Shown: positions 1 to 6,587 of the stretch, piece by piece
Numbering within the stretch: position 1 is the first letter of the stretch
Layout: the number at the start of each line of letters is the position of its first letter
Assembly: GCA_007375645.1 (NCBI GenBank)
Contig: VMER01000005.1
Span: 466 to 13,979, forward strand
Length of the DNA: 13,514 bases
Origin: Parcubacteria group bacterium LiPW_15
GTDB lineage: Bacteria > Patescibacteria > Paceibacteria > UBA6257 > 2-01-FULL-56-20
Direction of reading: 5' to 3'
Notes under the pieces: generated by a model
Database searches by the model: none
What the model saw: only the letters and a program-made list of their open reading frames with translations
What the model was told of the DNA's origin: nothing
Program-made: the position numbers and the translations under genes

Positions 1-1
1 T

Positions 2-709
2 AATATCTCCAATTACCCCGGAGTCATAGCCATGGGTAACAACCTGTCTCTTTCACCTCTATACAATCCATCTGGTCTTGTGGGGTATTGGAACTTTGAC
101 GAGGGGAGTGGAACTGTGGCCAAGGATGGAAGCGGAAATGGGAATGATGGGACATTGACTAATAGTCCTACCCGAATCATCAATGGGGACGGAATGAGAT
201 CCGGGGCCATGACATTCAATGACGCCCTCTATCAAGGAGTGATTACCCCTAGCTCAACCATCACAAAGCCAGCCTCCGCCGTATCTTTGGCGCTCTGGAT
301 AAGGGCAGGCGCTACAAGCGGCACCTATGACGTGGTTGCTGCGGAAACAAACTACAACACACTCACTCAGGGGTACGGAATGTATTTTTCCGCAAACCGA
401 CTATATTTTTATACCGTGACCCATAATGGCTCGATTCCAAACGTTTCGTATGCCGATACGGCGAATTGGCATTATGTGGTCGGCACTTATGACGGAGGGG
501 TCATGAATTTGTATCTTGACGGAGCGTTGGCCTCTTCATATGCCAGAACGGGGGCAATGGAATATTTAAATTCCGCCGGATTTATGATGGGAGCTTCGTA
601 TACGGCGCAGACGATTTATTACTACAACGGCTCAATGGACGATGTGCGCATTTATAACCGCGCTCTTTCCGCGGCGGAAGTTTCGGCTCTATATAACGCA
701 ACCATATAG
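2..709 (+). CDS. LamG/concanavalin-like surface protein, 5'-truncated by window start
   Basis: The reading frame is open from the first complete codon (position 2) to TAG at 707-709. The ATG at 32 is therefore probably internal and the true start lies upstream of the window. Counting from that ATG, the sequence shows a LamG/laminin-G-like (concanavalin A-fold) domain: SGLVGYWNFDEGSGT (residues 14-28), the ALWIRAG strand (88-94), WHYVVGTYDGG (146-156), NLYLDG (159-164) and the typical ending MDDVRIYNRALSAAEVSALYN (202-222). Such domains bind sugars or proteins outside the cell. From memory of CPR proteins, a LamG domain of this type often follows a prepilin-like N-terminus, so this may be the distal part of a pilin-like adhesin; that is inference, because the N-terminus is not visible. 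The ackA promoter begins 12 nt after the stop. Confidence 0.88.
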   Translation, partial: NISNYPGVIAMGNNLSLSPLYNPSGLVGYWNFDEGSGTVAKDGSGNGNDGTLTNSPTRIINGDGMRSGAMTFNDALYQGVITPSSTITKPASAVSLALWIRAGATSGTYDVVAAETNYNTLTQGYGMYFSANRLYFYTVTHNGSIPNVSYADTANWHYVVGTYDGGVMNLYLDGALASSYARTGAMEYLNSAGFMMGASYTAQTIYYYNGSMDDVRIYNRALSAAEVSALYNATI

Positions 710-721
710 GCTAGAAAGCTG

Positions 722-727
722 TATAAT
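722..727 (+). promoter_or_regulatory. -10 element of ackA (near-leaderless start)
   Basis: A perfect TATAAT lies 9 nt before the ackA ATG at 737, just after the LamG gene's stop. Transcription would start about 2-3 nt before the ATG. No good -35 box is seen 16-18 nt upstream. It shows that ackA is probably not dependent on read-through from the LamG gene. Confidence 0.6.
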
Positions 728-736
728 TAATAAGTA

Positions 737-1906
737 ATGATATTAGCGGTAAACACAGGCAGTGCTTCCAAAAAATACGCGCTTTATGGGAGTGGTGCGG
801 AAGTTTTTCGCGCGCATCTTGAAGAGGAGAACGGCAAGCATGTGGTCGGGTTCCGCTTTGCGGATAAGGAAGAGAAAAATGAAATAACCGAAGCGGACTA
901 CAAAGACGCGGTGAATTTTATTTTGGAGAAAGCAGAAGAGCTGAAAATCATAAAAGACAGGAAAGAGATCGAGAGAACGGGTGTGCGCATCGTGGCTCCC
1001 GGAGAATATTTTTATTCCCATCCGCGCATCAACGAAGAGTATCTTCATAAACTGAAGGAGATCGAAGAGGTCGCCCCGCTTCATATTACTCCGGTCCTTG
1101 AAGAGCTCGACGCTCTTATAGATGCCTTGCCCGAGACCGCGCTCATCTCCGTGTCCGACGGGGAATTCCATTCCACTTTGCCTGAAGTTTCTTATGCTTA
1201 CGCAATACCCAGAGATGTTGCGAATAAATACGGCATTCGCCGGTTCGGTTATCATGGAATCTCCATACGTTCCGTTTTGCGCGAGGCCGAAAAACTTATG
1301 GGCGAGGTGCCGGAGAAAATTATAGTGTGCCACCTCGGGTCCGGTGCCAGTATTACTGCGGTGAAAGACGGAAAGAGTTTCGATACTACCATGGGCCTCA
1401 CTCCGCTTGAGGGATTGGTGATGGGCACGCGCGTCGGAGACATTGATCCCGGCGCCCTTATATATCTTGGGGAAAAGCTCGGGTTGGTTTACGAGGAGTT
1501 GGGGGATTATCTGAACCGGCAATGCGGACTTTTGGCCCTTAGCGGCAAAACTGCGGATGTGCGAGAGCTTTTAGAGCTCGAATCCCGGGGGGATGAAGGC
1601 GCAAAGCTGGCCCTGGACGTCTTCATATATAGAATAAAGAAATATATCGGAGCTTTTGCGGCCGGGATGGGCGGAGTAGACGCTCTTATCTTCACCGCGA
1701 CCATAGGCGAGCGATCATATATAATGCGCGAGCGGATACTCGCCGGCCTGGAGGTTCTTGGATTAAAAATTGATGAAAATAAAAATGCGGCTACGGTAAG
1801 CGCGCAGGGATTCATAGATAACGGGAGCGGCGCACGGATAGCGGTCATTCCGGCGGACGAATTGGGGGAGATAGCGAAAGCCGCGGAGGGCGCGGTTCTA
1901 ACTTAA
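737..1906 (+). CDS. ackA: Acetate kinase (acetate/propionate family kinase)
   Basis: Cytoplasmic ASKHA-fold kinase that interconverts acetyl phosphate + ADP and acetate + ATP, the usual last ATP-yielding step of fermentation. At 389 aa it is near the normal ~400. Visible motifs: N-terminal phosphate loop NTGSASKKYAL (6-16), SDGEFHSTLP (140-149), YGIRRFGYHG (165-174), HLGSGAS (199-205), DTTMGLTPLEGLVMGTR (216-232), GDIDPG (234-239) and the adenosine motif FTATIGE (319-325). By alignment from memory with the Methanosarcina enzyme, the key residues R84, H116, D141, H173, R232 and E375 are kept. Several usually invariant flanks differ: GHRVVHGG is GVRIVAPG (82-89), the SH after the catalytic His is SI (176-177), and FTAGIGE is FTATIGE. 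No phosphotransacetylase is in the window. The start is fixed by a TATAAT 9 nt upstream. A gene for an anchored PKD-like protein begins 2 nt after the stop. Confidence 0.95.
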   Translation: MILAVNTGSASKKYALYGSGAEVFRAHLEEENGKHVVGFRFADKEEKNEITEADYKDAVNFILEKAEELKIIKDRKEIERTGVRIVAPGEYFYSHPRINEEYLHKLKEIEEVAPLHITPVLEELDALIDALPETALISVSDGEFHSTLPEVSYAYAIPRDVANKYGIRRFGYHGISIRSVLREAEKLMGEVPEKIIVCHLGSGASITAVKDGKSFDTTMGLTPLEGLVMGTRVGDIDPGALIYLGEKLGLVYEELGDYLNRQCGLLALSGKTADVRELLELESRGDEGAKLALDVFIYRIKKYIGAFAAGMGGVDALIFTATIGERSYIMRERILAGLEVLGLKIDENKNAATVSAQGFIDNGSGARIAVIPADELGEIAKAAEGAVLT

Positions 1907-1908
1907 AA

Positions 1909-2556
1909 ATGAAAAGCCTTATCGCCGGACTCATCATCCTTGCGGGCCTTGCCACCGGGTATTATTTTTTCTTTTACAAACAGGGGAATAATCCCGTCGG
2001 CTCTTCTTACGAAACTTTTTTGAACAGGCTTAAGGCCTTGGGCGAGTTAAAGGACAAAACGATAAAAACCGCGCAGGATGTGAATTCTGCGGTGCAGGCC
2101 GGAACGGAAAAGTTCCAGTCGATAAAAGATTTTTTTGAAAAAACATCGGAGGCGGTGTCCAGCACCATAAGCGATATTAAAAGCAGATTGCCGGAAGGAG
2201 TTTTAGATTTTCTTTCTAGTCCGCAGAAAGAGGCAAGCGAAAAACTTTCCGGCTTTATCGCCATCAACAGTGTCTCGGCAACGCCCGCCAAAGATCTAGA
2301 AGGAAGCATCTGCGCACAATTTTCAAAAAATTCCAAGGTAGAATATTCCGTGGCGAATCCCTTTTCGCCCGCGAGAGACTATCAATATTTTTTGGACTGG
2401 GGCGATGGCAGCCGAGCCACCGGAACCATTTTGGCGGCCGACCCTCCATTTTTTGTGCAGCACGCATACGCTATTTCCGGGATTTTCCAGAATGTTTTTA
2501 AAATAACCAGCGCCACCTCGACGCTTGGGGCGGAGGTCAAAATTTGCGTCAATTGA
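1909..2556 (+). CDS. Membrane-anchored protein with helical stalk and PKD-like domain
   Basis: 215 aa, not recognised as a named family. Residues 3-22 form one hydrophobic segment preceded by MK, so it is a signal anchor or uncleaved signal peptide. Residues about 33-105 are Lys/Glu/Ser-rich and look helical, a likely stalk. Residues about 140-215 resemble a PKD (polycystic-kidney-disease, Ig-like) fold: LDWGDGS at 162-168 and the paired HAY at 185-187 followed by SGIFQNVFKIT, the usual WGDG...H.Y order. C135 and C213 flank the domain and could form a disulfide outside the membrane. It starts 2 nt after ackA without a ribosome binding site, so it is probably co-transcribed and translationally coupled, but no functional link to acetate kinase is evident. 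Ends with TGA. Confidence 0.8.
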   Translation: MKSLIAGLIILAGLATGYYFFFYKQGNNPVGSSYETFLNRLKALGELKDKTIKTAQDVNSAVQAGTEKFQSIKDFFEKTSEAVSSTISDIKSRLPEGVLDFLSSPQKEASEKLSGFIAINSVSATPAKDLEGSICAQFSKNSKVEYSVANPFSPARDYQYFLDWGDGSRATGTILAADPPFFVQHAYAISGIFQNVFKITSATSTLGAEVKICVN

Positions 2557-2580
2557 TCCACCAATAACCAAATAAAAAGG

Positions 2581-2862
2581 ATGATAAAAATTGAGGAAGG
2601 ATATTTGTATCGGGGCGGAGAAAAGATCGGGCGCATAGAAGACAACGATATTTATGAGCATGGAGGGGAGCGCCTCGGTTATTTTGATGGCACAAAGATA
2701 TACGATCATGCCGGCAAAGAGATCGGACGCGTGAACGGAAATCATATTTCGGTTCCGCACGATACGAAGGTGATAGATCTGGAAGATAATCTGCAGATCA
2801 TTGTTGGCGGAACTTATTCGGATGTCGCGCGGGCCGCGATAAGGCTTCTTCTTGGAGAATAA
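2581..2862 (+). CDS. Small repeat protein, possible 4-fold beta-flower domain
   Basis: 93 aa, no signal peptide or membrane segment, so probably cytoplasmic. The first half is built from 16-residue repeats beginning about residues 7, 23 and 39, each with the pattern x-I/L-Y-x-x-G/A-G-E/K-x-I/L-G-x-I/F/V-x-G/D-N/T; G17, G33 and G49, and G13, G29 and G45, are exactly 16 apart. A fourth, degenerate copy (about 55-70) follows, then a short helix (about 79-91). This matches what I recall of bacterial 4-fold beta-flower proteins; the fold name is inference and the function is unknown. It lies 24 nt after the PKD-like gene; AAGG abuts the ATG with no spacing, so it is not a normal ribosome binding site. 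A T-rich tract follows the stop, but I see no clear terminator hairpin. Confidence 0.78.
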   Translation: MIKIEEGYLYRGGEKIGRIEDNDIYEHGGERLGYFDGTKIYDHAGKEIGRVNGNHISVPHDTKVIDLEDNLQIIVGGTYSDVARAAIRLLLGE

Positions 2863-3081
2863 CTATTTTTTCTGTTTCTGCGGAATTTAAAAAAATTATT
2901 CGAGCCAAATAGACAGAGATAGCAACGTTTTTTCGTTACTGCGCGTAAAAAGTTCTTTCGAAAAGGAGAAAATTTGATTTATGCACAGGCAATTAATTCT
3001 TCAATTTGGTATAATTTAGGTATAAGAAAGCAAAAAGCTTTTAAAAGGTCGGAGATAAAAAGCAAAAACTACTAAAAAGAA
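2863..3081 (+). other. Intergenic region with promoter and leader of the micro-ORF
   Basis: About 220 nt without a supported gene. It holds a T-rich tract directly after the previous stop, a small hairpin (AGCAACG 2921-2927 against CGTTACT 2934-2940, one mismatch, loop of six T), an AAGGAG at 2963-2968 with no credible gene after it, and the TATAAT promoter at 3010. From there runs an A-rich leader of about 60 nt to the micro-ORF at 3082, containing the palindrome AAAAGCTTTT (3033-3042). Confidence 0.6.
3007..3026 (+). promoter_or_regulatory. Extended -10 promoter with conserved downstream motif
   Basis: TGG directly before TATAAT (3010-3015) makes an extended -10 (TGnTATAAT). It is followed by TTAGGTATAAGAAA, which recurs almost identically after another extended -10 at 12317-12325. 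No -35 match is seen, as expected for an extended -10. It would drive the lysine-rich micro-ORF. Confidence 0.6.
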
Positions 3082-3159
3082 ATGGCAAAGAAAAAAGCTA
3101 AGAAAGTTGCGAAGAAGCCTGCGAAGAAAAAGAAGGCTGCGAAGAAAAAGAGGATCTAA
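3082..3159 (+). CDS. Lysine-rich 25-residue micro-protein (histone-H1-tail-like)
   Basis: ATG at 3082 to TAA at 3157-3159 encodes 25 residues: 14 Lys, 1 Arg, 6 Ala, single Val, Pro and Ile, and no acidic residue. The order is A-K-K-x repeats, as in histone H1 or HU/HupA C-terminal tails, ending in KKKRI. Its own promoter (3010), a 60-nt leader and a strong terminator 6 nt after the stop argue that this unit is expressed on purpose. There is no Shine-Dalgarno at normal spacing (GGAG sits about 28 nt upstream). A nucleic-acid-binding role, such as nucleoid or RNA compaction, is inferred from charge alone. Alternatives are a small RNA whose ORF is incidental, or the remnant of a longer basic protein. 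Its A/G-only lysine codons could make the ORF partly a composition effect, but the Ala/Val/Pro spacing is regular. Confidence 0.6.
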   Translation: MAKKKAKKVAKKPAKKKKAAKKKRI

Positions 3160-3165
3160 CTCTTG

Positions 3166-3202
3166 TCCCGCTCCGACCCAGGTCGGAGCGGGATTTGTTT
3201 TT
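3166..3202 (+). terminator. Strong intrinsic terminator
   Basis: A perfect 13-bp GC-rich stem (3166-3178 with 3181-3193, formally a 2-nt loop) is followed by TTTGTTTTT (3194-3202). The T-run is on the + side only, so it ends the micro-ORF transcript; the minus-strand gene that ends at 3225 has no T-run after this hairpin. Confidence 0.88.
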
Positions 3203-3224
3203 AGCGGTTTGAAATCCAAAAAGG

Positions 3225-3728
3225 TTAGAGCGAAATCAGTTTCGCGAAAAGAATAGATGCGACTATCGCAGAGATTTCCACTAATAGAGTTTTTTTTGTA
3301 TCCCCATCGAAATCTTTAGTTGCGGCGATGGAAAGGTGGAATTTACTAAGCGATATAAAGGGTTCCTGCCTCAGCTTCCAATAGACAAAGTGAAGCGGGT
3401 CCGGCAAGGTTCCGGCCAAAGCACCCAGCATTATGGCAAGCATTCCCGACTTGTTGGGTGCGGCGAATAGGAGGTAGGCGAGTCCTAGTCCCAGCAGGAA
3501 ATCCGCCCCCATTTTAAAAAGATCAATAACAAAGTTCCAACCCCAAGTCATATCTTCTTTGAGTTTGTCTTTCGGACTGGGAATGAGCGAACGAAGTGGA
3601 TAGTGCCCGTGCGGAAAAGCATCCAGCAAATAGTGGCTCAAAAATCCGAAAGCGAAAGCAAGGATTGGATTCTGCGGGGCCAGCGTGGCCACCGCCGCGC
3701 CCGCTACGGCATGTGAAGTCAAGGTCAT
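3225..3728 (-). CDS. YdjM-like membrane-bound metal-dependent hydrolase
   Basis: 167 aa from the chosen start. It resembles the LexA-binding inner-membrane putative hydrolase family (YdjM, PF04307-like): H6 in TSHAVAG, the LSHYLLDAFPHGHY block (30-43, with H32, D36, H40, H42 as likely metal ligands), and LPDPLHFVYW in the C-terminal half. Three or four hydrophobic segments put it in the membrane. Substrate unknown; the family link is from motif recognition. An upstream in-frame ATG at 3767 would add 13 residues. I prefer 3728 because a TATACT (-10, minus strand, 3743-3738) ends 9 nt before it, the same geometry as ackA, and because the conserved His-containing start follows at once. It is divergent from the DoxX gene at 3796. 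Confidence 0.82.
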   Translation of the reverse strand: MTLTSHAVAGAAVATLAPQNPILAFAFGFLSHYLLDAFPHGHYPLRSLIPSPKDKLKEDMTWGWNFVIDLFKMGADFLLGLGLAYLLFAAPNKSGMLAIMLGALAGTLPDPLHFVYWKLRQEPFISLSKFHLSIAATKDFDGDTKKTLLVEISAIVASILFAKLISL

Positions 3729-3737
3729 ATGGGGATA

Positions 3738-3743
3738 AGTATA
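3738..3743 (-). promoter_or_regulatory. -10 element of the YdjM-like gene
   Basis: On the minus strand TATACT ends 9 nt before the ATG at 3728; a weak TTGTTT lies 18 nt upstream of it. It supports the shorter start and a nearly leaderless transcript. Confidence 0.5.
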
Positions 3744-3783
3744 GTCGAAGAATAACGCATCAAACAAGCAGCTTGAGTTATTG

Positions 3784-3789
3784 TATAAT
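3784..3789 (+). promoter_or_regulatory. -10 element of the first DoxX gene (leaderless)
   Basis: A perfect TATAAT ends 6 nt before the ATG at 3796, so transcription is predicted to begin at or within a base of the start codon. Confidence 0.6.
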
Positions 3790-3795
3790 TAAGCC

Positions 3796-4236
3796 ATGAG
3801 TAGATTTCAAAAAATCAGTTTGGTGTTGCTTCGGGTCTCTATGGGTTGGTTTTTCTTTTATGCGGGTATCACAAAAGTATTGGATCCGAAGTGGTCCGCC
3901 GCGCCTACCATAAAAGGCGCGACGATATTGGCCGATTTTTACAATTGGCTTTTGACTCCAAGCGTCTTGCCGATCATTAATTTCTTGAATGAGTGGGGCC
4001 TTGTGCTCCTCGGCGTTTCGCTGATAGTCGGCCTCTTTGTGAGATTCTCGTCCGTTTTGGGCGCGCTCCTCATGCTTCTCTATTATCTGGCGCAACTGAA
4101 GTTTCCGTATCCAAATCCGCATAGCCTCATTGTCGATCAGCACATAATTTATATTTTTGCGCTTCTTTATTTCGCGGCCATCCGCGCCGGAAAAACCTGG
4201 GGTCTGGACGGCTATTTCAGGCGCCGCTTGGGATAG
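3796..4236 (+). CDS. DoxX/DoxD-family membrane protein
   Basis: 146 aa with four predicted membrane segments (about 5-27, 58-81, 86-101, 113-130). The first helix carries the family signature LLRVSMGWFFFYAGITKVLDP (11-31), followed by the extended loop typical of the DoxD/TQO small-subunit side of the family, and ends in a basic tail (FRRRLG). DoxX-like proteins are linked to quinone or thiol redox chemistry in the membrane, but most have no proven function. It is the first gene of a likely operon with the P-type ATPase (30-nt gap), a second DoxX and gpsA. Its leaderless-type promoter fixes the start. Confidence 0.88.
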   Translation: MSRFQKISLVLLRVSMGWFFFYAGITKVLDPKWSAAPTIKGATILADFYNWLLTPSVLPIINFLNEWGLVLLGVSLIVGLFVRFSSVLGALLMLLYYLAQLKFPYPNPHSLIVDQHIIYIFALLYFAAIRAGKTWGLDGYFRRRLG

Positions 4237-4266
4237 GCAGGGCCGATTTTTGGCCAATAACAATGG

Positions 4267-6135
4267 ATGAGCGATAAGAATATAACATCAAGCATAGTCC
4301 TTAACTCTCTCTTGGCCGCCGCCCTTCTAGCGGCCCTGATTCTTGAGCTTTTGGGTCTTTTGCCTTTCGGTCCGGGGGCTTTTGTCGCGCTTTCCTTTTT
4401 AGGGGTCATTCCCGTTGTTTGGAGCGCCGTTCGGGCGCTTTTTAAGAAGGAGCTTACCGTCGATCTTCTGGCAAGCGTTGCGCTCCTTTTCGCTTTTTTG
4501 GCCAGAGAATGGCATTCCGCTACCTTCATTCTGCTTATGATAACTTCCGCGCGCATTTTCGACCTTTGGACGGAGCGGCGCGCCCAAAGAATAATAAACG
4601 AACTTTTTAAATACCGGCCGGACAAAGTGAAAATAAAGGTGGGCGATGAGATAAAAAGCATTCCGATCGAACACGTTAAGGCCGGAGATCTGGTAATAAT
4701 AGAGTCGGGCGATAGGATTCCTGTGGACGGAAAAGTTATTTCCGGCCAAGCGAGTGTGAATGAGGCGACGCTTACCGGAGAGAGCATGCCTGCCCTCAAA
4801 AAAGAAAATGATGAGGTTTGGAGTTCGACGCTCGTGGAAACCGGTTCGCTTCTTGTAAGGGCTTTGCGGGTCGGCGAAAACAGCACGCTTTCGCGCATTG
4901 CGCTTCTCATAAATGAGGCGAGCCGAAAAAAAGCAAAAACGGAAAGACTTGCCGAGAGATTTACCAGTTGGTACATAATTGCGTCGCTTGTCGGAGCGAT
5001 CGTGCTTTATGCGGCCTCGGGAGATCTGCGTTTGGTCCTCGCCGTGCTTTTGGTCGTTTGTGCGGATGATATCGCGGTAGCGGTGCCTCTCACTTACTCC
5101 GTGGGCATTGTGCGCGGGGCGCAAAAAGGAATCGTACTTAAAGGCTCGGATGTTTTGGAGAAACTTCCAAAAATAAAAACCTTTATGACGGACAAGACCG
5201 GAACTCTTACCTTCGGGCGGCCCAAGGTAAGAGAAGTGAAACTGCACGAGAATATAAAAGAAGAAGAATTTTTAAGGATGCTCGGCATGGCGGAGATAAA
5301 CTCCAAGCATCCGATCAGCACCGCCATAAGCTCGTATCTCAAGGAAAAGGGGATCAAGGTTCCGACTCCGGAAGAATTCGAAGAATCTCCCGGTTATGGA
5401 ATAATGGCTTCGCGCGGCGGCAAAAAAGTTTTTGCCGGAAAAATAGATTATTTGGTGAAAAACGGAGTGAGGGTGGGTATCGCAGAGAAAAAGGAGATGC
5501 AGGAGAAAAAAGAAGGGGGATATAACGTTACCGCTCTTGGCGAGGGCAAAAATTTTCTCGGGTTCATAACCGCCGAAGACAAACTTCGTCCGTTCGCAGA
5601 AGATCTAATCGCCGCTACAAAAGCTATCGGCGTTAAAAAATGGATAATGCTTACGGGTGATAACGAGAAGGCGGCGGAGAAAGTAACCGACAGCTTGGGC
5701 ATCGACAGTTATGTTGCCAATATGAAACCGGAAGGCAAACTCGAAGAGATCGAGAAAATTAAGGCCAAGGAGCGCGGTATTCTGGCAATGGTCGGGGACG
5801 GCGTGAATGATGCGGCCGCGCTGGCCCTGGCAGATGTATCTATCGCTATGGGAGCCATAGGCTCGGATGCGGCGATCGAGGCAGCGGATGTTGCCCTTAT
5901 GAAGGATGATTTGAAGCGTATTCCGGAGGCGATGCTTTTGGGACGGCAGACCAAGACCATAATTTGGCAGAATTTCGCGCTTTGGGTAGCGACTAACGTA
6001 ACCGGCCTCGTTCTGGTTTTTACCGGGGTTCTTGCTCCTTCTGGAGCGGCTACTTATAATTTTCTGACCGACTTTCTGCCGATTTTGAACGCTCTTCGCG
6101 TGAACGTGCCGATTCTGAATAAGTCGAAAATATGA
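4267..6135 (+). CDS. P-type ATPase, P1B (heavy-metal)-like, with CADD in place of CPC
   Basis: 622-aa membrane cation pump. In order: N-terminal membrane helices (about 9-58, 64-98) with no HMA metal-binding domain, actuator domain with LTGES (169-173), membrane helix with the ion-site motif, phosphorylation site DKTGTLT (D309), the P1B-specific HP dipeptide (H348-P349, in SKHPIS), TGDN (463-466), GDGVNDAAAL (510-519), and two C-terminal helices (about 567-610). Overall layout and length fit P1B pumps (CopA/ZntA-like). The odd point is the ion-binding helix: where P1B pumps have CPC, CPH, SPC or TPC, this one reads VVCADDIAVAVPL (263-275), keeping the Cys but replacing Pro-Cys by Ala-Asp with a further Asp. 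Substrate therefore cannot be assigned. All catalytic residues are present, so it should be an active ATPase. The ATG at 4263 hits a stop at once; ATG 4267 is used. DoxX genes flank it. Confidence 0.92.
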   Translation: MSDKNITSSIVLNSLLAAALLAALILELLGLLPFGPGAFVALSFLGVIPVVWSAVRALFKKELTVDLLASVALLFAFLAREWHSATFILLMITSARIFDLWTERRAQRIINELFKYRPDKVKIKVGDEIKSIPIEHVKAGDLVIIESGDRIPVDGKVISGQASVNEATLTGESMPALKKENDEVWSSTLVETGSLLVRALRVGENSTLSRIALLINEASRKKAKTERLAERFTSWYIIASLVGAIVLYAASGDLRLVLAVLLVVCADDIAVAVPLTYSVGIVRGAQKGIVLKGSDVLEKLPKIKTFMTDKTGTLTFGRPKVREVKLHENIKEEEFLRMLGMAEINSKHPISTAISSYLKEKGIKVPTPEEFEESPGYGIMASRGGKKVFAGKIDYLVKNGVRVGIAEKKEMQEKKEGGYNVTALGEGKNFLGFITAEDKLRPFAEDLIAATKAIGVKKWIMLTGDNEKAAEKVTDSLGIDSYVANMKPEGKLEEIEKIKAKERGILAMVGDGVNDAAALALADVSIAMGAIGSDAAIEAADVALMKDDLKRIPEAMLLGRQTKTIIWQNFALWVATNVTGLVLVFTGVLAPSGAATYNFLTDFLPILNALRVNVPILNKSKI

Positions 6136-6160
6136 GTGTGCAGCCCGGACGGGCGCTTAA

Positions 6161-6169
6161 TGCTATAAT
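6161..6169 (+). promoter_or_regulatory. Extended -10 of the second DoxX gene (leaderless)
   Basis: TGCTATAAT, an extended -10, ends 6 nt before the ATG at 6176. It adds an internal promoter to the DoxX-ATPase-DoxX-gpsA run and predicts a leaderless mRNA. Confidence 0.6.
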
Positions 6170-6175
6170 CAATCT

Positions 6176-6577
6176 ATGAATGATTTTCCAACCCTTTTTT
6201 TCTATTCCGACTGGTCGCTTCTGGCGGTGAGGCTTATTTTGGCAGTTGTACTCATAAGGCACGGATGGTCGAAGATCAAGGACTTGCGACAAACCGCAAC
6301 TAATTTTTCAGGGATGGGATTTCGCCCCGGATCTTTTTGGGGAACTATCGCGGCATTTTTGGAATTTTTCGGTGGAATTGCGGTAGCGCTGGGGGTTTGG
6401 GTTTCGCCCATCGCTTTTCTTTTTGGCGGAGAGATGTTGGTGGTTATATTGTGGAAATTGTTTAAATGGAAGAAACCATTCTCGGAGTGTGAGTTTGAAT
6501 TGGCGCTTCTCGGATTGTGCTTCGTGCTTCTTGCTTTCGGTGCCGGTTACTACGGCCTAGGGGCTGGATATCTCTAA
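6176..6577 (+). CDS. DoxX-family membrane protein
   Basis: 133 aa, four membrane segments (about 13-28, 54-75, 77-96, 107-128). Signature features of DoxX: RLILAVVLIRHGWSKIKDL (19-37), an FxGMGFRPG loop (44-52), and FLEFFGGIAVALGVWV (61-76). It is only distantly similar to the DoxX at 3796, so the two are not a recent tandem copy. Role unproven; the family acts at the membrane with redox partners. It follows the P-type ATPase by 40 nt with its own leaderless-type promoter, and gpsA follows 10 nt later, probably on the same transcript. Confidence 0.9.
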   Translation: MNDFPTLFFYSDWSLLAVRLILAVVLIRHGWSKIKDLRQTATNFSGMGFRPGSFWGTIAAFLEFFGGIAVALGVWVSPIAFLFGGEMLVVILWKLFKWKKPFSECEFELALLGLCFVLLAFGAGYYGLGAGYL

Positions 6578-6587
6578 AATAAATTAA

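Noticed and set aside
743..1522. Long minus-strand ORF opposite ackA
   Set aside because: Fully covered by the well-supported acetate kinase; its translation shows no family features.
2963..3018. AAGGAG followed by TTG (2974) or ATG (2981) as a small gene
   Set aside because: The ATG gives 12 codons overlapping the TATAAT promoter; the TTG frame has no recognisable content. Promoter function fits better.
4399..5247. Minus-strand ORFs opposite the P-type ATPase (also one at 4212-4976)
   Set aside because: Shadows of the ATPase frame, with compositionally biased translations.
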